64,000 nucleotides of DNA, taken from JAXGPX01 sp040766745. GTDB taxonomy: Bacteria; Bacillota; Sulfobacillia; Fermentithermobacillales; Fermentithermobacillaceae. The notes below the pieces were generated by a model that had not been told where the DNA came from, did no database searches, and worked only from the letters and a program-made list of their open reading frames with translations. The DNA lies in assembly GCA_040766745.1 (NCBI GenBank), contig JAXGPX010000002.1, forward strand, positions 62,001 through 126,000. Reading direction: 5' to 3'. This document shows positions 1 through 6,809 of this stretch, one piece after another. The position numbers were made by a program, and so were the translations under genes. Numbering within the stretch: the stretch's first letter is position 1; every line of letters starts with the position of its first letter.

Positions 1-67
1 CATGTCCGCAAGCGGCAGATATCATGCCTGAAACCCTAACGAACCGGTGTACGATCATTCCAAACCG

Positions 68-1627
68 TTATTCAGGGATGGATGTCTTGCCGGCCCAGTT
101 CAACTTCAACCTTGCGGCCACTCCCGCAGCCACTCCAAGCCAAACCCACACTACCAACATGACCTGTGGATTGTACCATGTATGGTCAATAATCCCCTGA
201 AGCATGTGGCCTGCAACTGCTGCCACACTTCCTGCCAGGATGCCAACGTGGCCCCACCTGCCAAATCCTTGCCCTCTTTGGCCAAATACTGCAGACAAAG
301 AATACCATGCATTGGCCAGCAAGAACCACACAAGGGCCAAAAACCCGAACAACCCGAGTTCAATTAACATCTGCAGGTAAATGCTGTGAGAATGCAGGGC
401 CGGAGTCTCGATTATCATGTATTCAGGGTACATCTCAGAGAAACTCTCTGCCCCAAGCCCGACACCTCTAAAAAGGTAATCCCTAATAAGCGCTATGGAA
501 CCGCGCCATATCGATATTCTGTAGCTATTAGAGCTATCCTCCAGGGTAAACGACGAAAGAAGCCTTTGAACAAGAACAGGCGGAGCCACTGCCGCGCCTA
601 TCATAGCTACAATCAAACCTGCAACCAAAAGCCGCTTATCAAACAAGATGGCCATGACTCCGAAAGAAGCCAGAAACCCGAGCCACGCCCCTCGTGACCA
701 TGTAAAAATCAAAGCTCCGCCTTGCAGGCATGCATAAACCAGCATTACAGCCTTGTCTCTCAGGTTTCTGTTCTTAATAAGGAGAGCCAGCGTCAGCGGA
801 AGTGCCAATCCAATCATCTCAGCCAAATAGTTGGGGTTTTTGAAAGTGCCAACCACACGGACTATGTCATCTTCAAATTTCGTGTCTAGCCATGACCTGG
901 GTGGCTGCCAACCCGAAAAATGCTGGTAGAGGCCTACAAGACTCGAAACGCTGATGGCCGCTAGGAAAGGCCAAATAACGCTATCTTCCCGGCCCCTTGA
1001 TGCAATATCAAATGCAGTCACAAAAGCCAGTCCGTTGAAAATCCAGAGTACCAGGTTTTTGATGCTCTGCCATGGGACTACCGATGATACTGTAGCCCCT
1101 GTAACAAATAGGAACAGAACCAGCAGAGGAAGGAGGATCTGAAAAGGAAGGCCGGCCCGGACACCACCATCAGATATGCAGGGATCTTGTTCACCCATAG
1201 AGCCCAAATCCATAGAGACCGAACCCATAGACCGAACCCACAGCATAACAAAAAGGAATACAAGAAAACAAAGCATCTGAATCTCAGTAGGTGCAAAGGC
1301 GCCTAGCCCAAGTACTACTCCTAAGAAAGTGCCTTCGGTTACTCCCTCATTGCCCGAAGTAAACAACAGGTTGAAGATCCAACCCGCATACCTCATGGAA
1401 ACACTTGATGAAGCCCAATTAGCTGCTGTTTCGCTAAGTCCCAAAACTGCCTTGCCTAAAGCGCTGTATTCCCATAGCCTGCTAAACCAAGCATAAAAGG
1501 CTGCTGTGAAACTGCCTAACCTCAGGGCATTTCCGGCAATTCGCCGGCAAGCAATGCTGCCCTGATAAACACCGTTTAGGTGCATGCTTATCTTGGGTGA
1601 GCGCTCCTTTGAGACTGTGCCTTCCAC
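68..1627 (-). CDS. O-antigen ligase / polymerase family membrane protein
   Basis: Polytopic membrane protein of 519 residues, about ten to twelve hydrophobic segments, with the Wzy_C-type signature: a TWSRGAWLGF stretch in the middle and, near residue 410, a large periplasmic-type loop ending in HSHSIYLQMLIELGLFGF. The family joins or polymerises glycans on the outer face of the membrane; in a Gram-positive it would act in surface polysaccharide or teichoic-type polymer assembly, substrate unknown. The GTG start at 1627 has GGGAGG nine bases upstream and shares its G with the TAG stop of the preceding DUF4330 gene, so the two are translationally coupled. No glycosyltransferases are seen next to it inside the window. 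Confidence 0.8.
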   Translation of the reverse strand: MEGTVSKERSPKISMHLNGVYQGSIACRRIAGNALRLGSFTAAFYAWFSRLWEYSALGKAVLGLSETAANWASSSVSMRYAGWIFNLLFTSGNEGVTEGTFLGVVLGLGAFAPTEIQMLCFLVFLFVMLWVRSMGSVSMDLGSMGEQDPCISDGGVRAGLPFQILLPLLVLFLFVTGATVSSVVPWQSIKNLVLWIFNGLAFVTAFDIASRGREDSVIWPFLAAISVSSLVGLYQHFSGWQPPRSWLDTKFEDDIVRVVGTFKNPNYLAEMIGLALPLTLALLIKNRNLRDKAVMLVYACLQGGALIFTWSRGAWLGFLASFGVMAILFDKRLLVAGLIVAMIGAAVAPPVLVQRLLSSFTLEDSSNSYRISIWRGSIALIRDYLFRGVGLGAESFSEMYPEYMIIETPALHSHSIYLQMLIELGLFGFLALVWFLLANAWYSLSAVFGQRGQGFGRWGHVGILAGSVAAVAGHMLQGIIDHTWYNPQVMLVVWVWLGVAAGVAARLKLNWAGKTSIPE

Positions 1628-2136
1628 TACTGGTTGCCTCCCAGTTCAAGGTCCATATACATAACATGCCCCTGGAATGCAGCAAACTTGGTCTTTAGGT
1701 TCAGGCTTCCGCCTACCCTTATCTCTACCCCGCTCATGGTTATTACATTTTCACCTATTCGGACTGTTCCGCGAATTTTCACAAACGCATCTACCCTGTC
1801 TTTAGATTGAGTCTTCGCCCACCTGCCGTCACCTTCTAGCAACCAAATGTCAGTAGGTTCTGACTGAACTTCAACTATCTCCCCTATACAGGCACCGGTT
1901 TTGAATTCGAAAATCTTCCCGCCTTTTGAAATGGCTTCGGCAGTAGTAGTGCGTATTCCCGTTGTCACAACAACGATTTCAGTTTCCTGCTGCCTCTCCG
2001 CAACGTCGCTCTGCAGGTTCTTCCCAAACATTGAATAACCAAACCAAACAGCTGCTGCAATCAGCACCACAATCACAAGAAAATCAATAATGCTGATTTT
2101 GCCGAAAATCCGGCCTTTGTCGTCCAGGAACCGCAA
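1627..2136 (-). CDS. DUF4330 domain protein, single N-terminal membrane anchor
   Basis: 169 residues. Residues 1-15 read MRFLDDKGRIFGKISIIDF, followed by one hydrophobic helix (about 16-37), then a beta-rich extracytoplasmic domain. This is the DUF4330 layout; function is unknown. It starts with TTG after a GAGAGGAGAGGG purine run and overlaps the O-antigen-ligase-like gene by one base, which suggests a role at the envelope with that polymerase or ligase. The pairing is seen; the shared role is inference. Confidence 0.7.
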   Translation of the reverse strand: MRFLDDKGRIFGKISIIDFLVIVVLIAAAVWFGYSMFGKNLQSDVAERQQETEIVVVTTGIRTTTAEAISKGGKIFEFKTGACIGEIVEVQSEPTDIWLLEGDGRWAKTQSKDRVDAFVKIRGTVRIGENVITMSGVEIRVGGSLNLKTKFAAFQGHVMYMDLELGGNQ

Positions 2137-2334
2137 ACAAACCCTCTCCTCTCACCTGGCGCACTAACTCGAACTTAAGCAGCACCTTAAACCTTGTCGC
2201 CCGATTTGCACGTGTTGCCATTAAACGCCTGGCAAAGTGAACACAGAAAACAAATACCTAGGACAAGGATATACTACAATGATCCATGGCGCAATCGGGC
2301 GTGTGCTGCCATTCTTTGCAGGAAAAAGCGCTTA

Positions 2335-2510
2335 GTGCGCCCTGGGCAAGTTGGTGCGCCCTTGAGCAAGTTGGTGCGCCCTTGGACACGTTGGTGCGCC
2401 TTGAGCAAGTTGGTGGCCCTGGGCAAGTTGGTGCGCCCTGGGCAACGTGGAGCGTGTGACGGAGATGCTGCAGTTGGTGCCGCCCTGGTTAAGTTGCTGC
2501 ACTCAGGGCA
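2335..2510. repeat. Degenerate ~20-bp minisatellite in a 403-bp gap
   Basis: The gap 2137-2539 holds no convincing gene. Inside it a unit of about 20 bp, GTGCGCCCTTGAGCAAGTTG, repeats at 2335, 2354, 2374, 2394, 2413 and 2431 with a few substitutions and one- or two-base deletions, then decays into recognisable fragments to about 2510. The units are head to tail. The repeat lies just upstream of the DUF4330 gene and downstream of the convergently placed end of the HD hydrolase gene (both minus strand), so it sits between two transcription units. Open frames through it are by-products of the repetition. Confidence 0.85.
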
Positions 2511-2539
2511 AGATGGAATTCGGGAGAGTCTCGTGGCAC

Positions 2540-3217
2540 CTACAAAAGCCTGGTGTTGTTTATGTCAAGTTCAAACCTGGCTCCCAAAAACTCAGCTGCC
2601 CTCTTGCATGCAATCATCCTGGTCAGAAATATCTCGAAGTACTCCATTACAGGGGCAATATCAGTATCAATGGTAAGTTGCAGGGAAACTACCTTCTGGT
2701 CATTTTTGGCTTCAAGAAAAGAGCGCGACGCTGCATAGTTGACTCTGTCATGTACATCAAAGTTATGGATGTCAGGGTTCCTTACACGAGAGCGGTGTAC
2801 ATCTGACTTGTCTGCAAGAATAACCGCGGCCGATACTGTAGACACTGCCTGGCATGAATCCTCTGGATCGTGGCTCCCTATGGCACCCATTACGATTGCA
2901 ACCTCGGCCGGCTCCATACCCATGCTCGACAGAATTCTTTCAGACAATGAGGCACCTACTTGCGCGTGATAGTACCTTGAAACTACATTTCCTATGTCGT
3001 GAAGGTAGCCGGCAATCGCTGCCAGTTCCTGCTCTCTCTCTGAAAAGTGAAACCTCTCCAAAATATTCTTGGCAATTGATGATACGAGGCCTGCATGCCT
3101 CAGGCCGTGATCCGTATACCCCAGGGCCCCAAGGTGGTCATTTCCTCCGACAATGTAAGCATGAACTGCCGGGTTCCGCTTAACATCCTCAAGGGTCAGC
3201 AATTTCACTTGATCCAA
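2540..3217 (-). CDS. HD-domain metal-dependent phosphohydrolase
   Basis: 225 residues. An HD domain starts at about residue 38 with DHGLRHAGLV, followed by the metal-binding GYLHDIG motif (about 70), a later GSHDPED and DKSDVHRSRVR. These are the His/Asp ligands of HD phosphohydrolases (nucleotide or cyclic nucleotide hydrolysis; substrate not predictable). It starts with TTG, 13 bases inside the end of the upstream phosphoribosyltransferase gene, so both are made together. A GTG three codons downstream is an alternative start. The coupling with a purine-type phosphoribosyltransferase suggests nucleotide metabolism or clean-up; this is inference. Confidence 0.8.
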   Translation of the reverse strand: MDQVKLLTLEDVKRNPAVHAYIVGGNDHLGALGYTDHGLRHAGLVSSIAKNILERFHFSEREQELAAIAGYLHDIGNVVSRYYHAQVGASLSERILSSMGMEPAEVAIVMGAIGSHDPEDSCQAVSTVSAAVILADKSDVHRSRVRNPDIHNFDVHDRVNYAASRSFLEAKNDQKVVSLQLTIDTDIAPVMEYFEIFLTRMIACKRAAEFLGARFELDINNTRLL

Positions 3218-3750
3218 TCGTCTATCATCTCCAGGGAATCAATATATTCCTGGTAAACAGGGTTTAGAATATACTGCCCCGAGACAAGGACTTCGTAATC
3301 CCAGGGAAACAGCATGTACCCAGGGCCTTCCATATGATATAGAGTAGGCTTCCAGCTGTCAGACGATACCCAAATCGACGCAGTTTTCACAAGTTTCGCG
3401 TTAAGTTTCTTACACTGAGTTGTAACCATACGCATGGTCTCGCCTGTCATCACCGATTCGTCTATAACCAGGACTCTCTGCCCTCGTACTCGTTCACTTA
3501 CAGACACAATAGTCTCAGGGCGGTCGTGTATAACCCTTCCCCGCCTCTTGCGGGTTACAACACACGGAAAGAGATCTACTTGTAGAATAGACGAGATAAT
3601 CGTAGCCGGAATCAGGCCTCCCCTGGCAATTCCTACGACTGCATTGGGCCCAAATGTAGAATCTGCCTCTGTGGCAATAGCCTTGCAGGCTTTCATGACT
3701 TCTTCCCAGGTTAGCCTGTATGAGGGATCTGAGACATAAGTGACTTCCAT
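3205..3750 (-). CDS. Phosphoribosyltransferase-family protein
   Basis: 181 residues with a type I PRTase fold: VGIARGGLIPA (about 39-50) is the PPi loop region and VLVIDESVMTGETM (about 92-105) is the PRPP-binding motif, where the second acidic residue is Glu rather than the usual Asp. A conserved aromatic tail with PWDYE resembles hypoxanthine/xanthine-type and archaeal-type PRTases. It would transfer phosphoribose from PRPP to a base or act as a nucleotide sensor. ATG at 3750 follows AAAGGGGG. First gene of a two-gene unit with the HD hydrolase, overlapping it by 13 bases. Confidence 0.75.
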   Translation of the reverse strand: MEVTYVSDPSYRLTWEEVMKACKAIATEADSTFGPNAVVGIARGGLIPATIISSILQVDLFPCVVTRKRRGRVIHDRPETIVSVSERVRGQRVLVIDESVMTGETMRMVTTQCKKLNAKLVKTASIWVSSDSWKPTLYHMEGPGYMLFPWDYEVLVSGQYILNPVYQEYIDSLEMIDDWIK

Positions 3751-3933
3751 TTATGCCCAAACCCCCTTTGACGACGAATTTTCCGGAAAAGTCAGGCCTT
3801 ACCTCTTTATATACCATAAAATGCTGAAGAGTTGAGCTTGGTGCAGCATTGTCCCTTCGACAGTGCGACGTTTATTGTGCCCTGGGATTTGCGTCTGGAC
3901 AATGGCCGGCGAAAATAACCGCCGGTTTCCTGT

Positions 3934-5850
3934 CTAGTTTTCTACATGCCCACCGTCAGGTTTCTTCAGCCGGTACCTATCTTGCCTGTCCAAAACCGCT
4001 TTTCTTATTCGTATAGACTGAGGGGTTACCTCCAACAGCTCATCCTGGCCAATCCAGACCATGGCTTCCTCAAGGGTCATTTTCCTTGGAGGAGTAAGCC
4101 TGACCAGTTCCTCTGAAGATACAGCCCTAACATTAGAGAGGTGCCGTTTCTTGCATACATTGATGTCAAGGTCCATTGCCCTGGAATTCTCACCTACTAC
4201 TTGGCCTGCATAAACCTTCTCGCCGGGGCCAACAAACAGTTCGCCCCTTTCCTCGGCATTCCGGAGTGCATAAGCAGTGACAATCCCAGTCTCCCAGGAA
4301 ATCATGGCACCTTGTCTCCTTACTACAATATCACCTGCGTAATCCCTATAGCTGTCAAACACGTGGTGCATTATGCCGGTTCCTTTTGTAAGAGTTAGGA
4401 ATGCCGGGCGCAAGCCGAATATTCCCCTTGTGGGAATCAGGAAGTTCAGCCTTGCCCTGCTATCTCCTTCTGTGTGCATATCAACCAGTTCAGCCTTTCT
4501 CGGCCCCAGTTCCTCCATTACTCTGCCAACGAATTCCTCCGGAATGTTGACAGTTAGATACTCAAATGGTTCCTTACGTTTCCCTCCCTCAGTCTTAAAT
4601 ATGACTTCAGGCTTTGAAACTGCCATCTCATAACCTTCCCGCCGCATGGTTTCAATCAAAATAGACAGGTGAAGTTCGCCTCTGCCTGCAACCCTAAAAC
4701 TGTCTGGCTCCTGGGAAGGCTGTACTTTGAGGCTTACATCTTTCTTAGACTCTTTGAGCAGCCTTTCACGGAGGTGCCGTGATGTAATGTACTTACCATC
4801 GTCGCCTGCAAAGGGGCTGTCGTTAACCTTGAACGTAACCATAACAGTAGGCTCTTCCACTCGCACAGGAGGAAGAGGTACAGGGTTCTCTGAATCTGCA
4901 ACAGTGTCTCCAATATCAATTTCATCAATGCCCGAGATCGCCCCAATATCTCCGGCTTCAACATGAGACACTTCAATCCGCTTTAGCCCCTGAAACACCG
5001 ACAGTGTCGAAATCTCGCCTGAATCTACGGTTCCGTCAGGCCTGCAAAGGGCAACTGAGTCGCCTTTGTTGAGAATGCCTGCATGAATTCTGCCTATGGC
5101 AATCCTACCCACGTAATCGTCATGGGCCAGCGTACTTACCATCATCTGAAGCGGCAGATCAACCCTGGCATAAGGAGCCGGAACCCTTGAGAGTATTGCG
5201 TCCAGTACGGGAGAAATATCTGAAGGCAGCGAGTCCTTGCCTTCTATCTTCGGATATTCCTTTGCCATTTCTGCATCGAGCGTAGCAAATCCCCGCCGGG
5301 CTTCAGTGTATATAACAGGAAAATCTACATCATCGTCGCCGGCGCCAAGATTGACCAGCAAGTCAAAAACCTCACCGTAAACCTCATCGATACGAGCATC
5401 GGGCCTATCGATTTTGTTGATAACAAGAACAAGTTTGAGGCCGTGCTCTAGAGCTTTTTGCACCACAAACCGGGTCTGTGGCATTGGCCCGTCACATGCA
5501 TCTACCAGAAGCAGGGCTCCGTCTACCATACTCAAAGTACGCTCTACTTCGCCGCCAAAATCTGCGTGCCCGGGAGTATCAACTATGTTGATTTTCACTC
5601 CCTGGTAACTTATGGACGTGTTCTTGGCCAATATGGTAATTCCCCGTTCCTTCTCAAGATCACCAGAGTCGAGAACCCGGTCTTGCACCACTTGATTGGA
5701 ACGGAATATCCCTGTTTGCCTCAGCAAGGCATCAACCAGGGTGGTTTTGCCGTGGTCTACGTGGGCAATCACAGCCACGTTCCGTATATTCATGTTGTAT
5801 CCTACATTCACGCTTGCATCGCCACTATTCTTATCCAGATTCCCAGACAT
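3934..5850 (-). CDS. typA: Ribosome-associated translational GTPase TypA/BipA
   Basis: 638 residues, the usual TypA length. G1 AHVDHGKTTL, switch ERGITILAKN, G3 DTPGHADF and G4 NKIDRPDAR are all intact, followed by EF-G-like domains II, III and V and the TypA C-terminal domain. It binds the 70S ribosome and helps assembly and growth under stress. Two starts are possible: ATG 5850 (GGTGGTG eight bases upstream) gives a 19-residue N-terminal extension; ATG 5793 (AGGA six bases upstream) matches the family start MNIRNVAVIAHVDHGKTT. I keep the longer one with reservation. Divergent from the gene at 6024. Confidence 0.96.
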   Translation of the reverse strand: MSGNLDKNSGDASVNVGYNMNIRNVAVIAHVDHGKTTLVDALLRQTGIFRSNQVVQDRVLDSGDLEKERGITILAKNTSISYQGVKINIVDTPGHADFGGEVERTLSMVDGALLLVDACDGPMPQTRFVVQKALEHGLKLVLVINKIDRPDARIDEVYGEVFDLLVNLGAGDDDVDFPVIYTEARRGFATLDAEMAKEYPKIEGKDSLPSDISPVLDAILSRVPAPYARVDLPLQMMVSTLAHDDYVGRIAIGRIHAGILNKGDSVALCRPDGTVDSGEISTLSVFQGLKRIEVSHVEAGDIGAISGIDEIDIGDTVADSENPVPLPPVRVEEPTVMVTFKVNDSPFAGDDGKYITSRHLRERLLKESKKDVSLKVQPSQEPDSFRVAGRGELHLSILIETMRREGYEMAVSKPEVIFKTEGGKRKEPFEYLTVNIPEEFVGRVMEELGPRKAELVDMHTEGDSRARLNFLIPTRGIFGLRPAFLTLTKGTGIMHHVFDSYRDYAGDIVVRRQGAMISWETGIVTAYALRNAEERGELFVGPGEKVYAGQVVGENSRAMDLDINVCKKRHLSNVRAVSSEELVRLTPPRKMTLEEAMVWIGQDELLEVTPQSIRIRKAVLDRQDRYRLKKPDGGHVEN

Positions 5851-6023
5851 ATATTGTTTTCACCACCAACCGATTATTATAGCACTTTTTTCATTTGTCA
5901 GAGTTTAAATCTGCATATCCTCAAATATCAGGCCCGAAACGGGACAGACAAACACCTGACATGATAGAATGAATTTTGTTGCAGAAACAGATCTGGAACT
6001 TACCTCAATATGCCGGAGGGACT

Positions 6024-6809
6024 ATGGAAACTATTCAAATTGAAAACCGTTTTTCAAAACTAGGAAACGGAATTGCCAGGGCTTTACAGGTTCAGACAAT
6101 TCTCCGTATCATAGGCATCCCTTTTCAGCGGCTCATTGACAAGAGAGGCGATACCCATAGATTCCTAACTATCCAGGGAATTTCCATCCTGGGAAGGGAC
6201 GGCAAGATCGATGCAGAAAAGTTCTTCAACACATTTTCAGATACTCTGATCAAAGGCAATTACTGGGCTGATGCCTTCTGGAAAAACTCTACACACCATT
6301 ACAACCCAAACACCAAGAAAGGGCTGTGGATATGGCCTGGCGCACAAGAACAATGCAGAAACTGGTTCAAAGGCGCCCTAAGCGCCTGGAGCAAGGGAAA
6401 TTTGCTGAGGTCAGTATTCCTCATGGGAGCCAGCCTTCATACTGTTCAAGATGCATGTCAACCGTATCATTCGAACTGCGTTATGCTAGAAGGGCATCAG
6501 AAATACGAAACCTGGGTAGACCGAAATAAGGAACGTTATGCGGTAGGCCAGGAAGGGCTTTACCAGGTATCCAGAGACCCTGAGGGTTGGGTCATTGCGA
6601 ATGCGCTGTTCTCACAACCGTTTATAAGCGACTTTAGGGTAACCGGTACTTCCTGCTATGACCAGCATACAAGAGACCTGCTTGCCAGAGCTCAGAGAAC
6701 CACAGCAGGATTCCTTGAATTCTGCCTGAAAAAAGCCATTGAAACAGGTTCATCTGACCCTGATTTGAACAGCCCGCTGTTGCTGGATAAACTATTGTCA
6801 GTCAATTAG
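6024..6809 (+). CDS. Zinc-dependent phospholipase C-like protein, no signal peptide
   Basis: 261 residues from the ATG at 6024, which has GGAGGG three bases upstream; a TTG at 5976 would add 16 residues but has no clear ribosome site. Motifs of the zinc phospholipase C / S1-P1 nuclease fold: THRFLTIQGI near the N-terminus, NYWADAFWKNSTHHYNP, GASLHTVQDACQPYHSN (His-x3-Asp-x4-His type zinc ligands) and GHQKYETWVD. The N-terminus shows no secretion signal, unlike the relative at 56071, so it may be cytosolic or leave by another route. Divergent from typA, convergent with the PEGA gene (ends overlap by 4 bases). Confidence 0.7.
   Translation: METIQIENRFSKLGNGIARALQVQTILRIIGIPFQRLIDKRGDTHRFLTIQGISILGRDGKIDAEKFFNTFSDTLIKGNYWADAFWKNSTHHYNPNTKKGLWIWPGAQEQCRNWFKGALSAWSKGNLLRSVFLMGASLHTVQDACQPYHSNCVMLEGHQKYETWVDRNKERYAVGQEGLYQVSRDPEGWVIANALFSQPFISDFRVTGTSCYDQHTRDLLARAQRTTAGFLEFCLKKAIETGSSDPDLNSPLLLDKLLSVN

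Noticed and set aside
1..67. Possible start of a minus-strand gene running off the left edge
   Set aside because: Several CAT triplets but only a few codons visible; nothing to support it.
2194..2676. Plus-strand open frame with repeated LVRPGQ-like residues
   Set aside because: It is the translation of the 20-bp tandem repeat and runs into the HD gene on the other strand; no ribosome site.
3906..3925. CCGGCG/CGCCGG hairpin after typA
   Set aside because: Six-base stem without a T-run; too weak to call a terminator.
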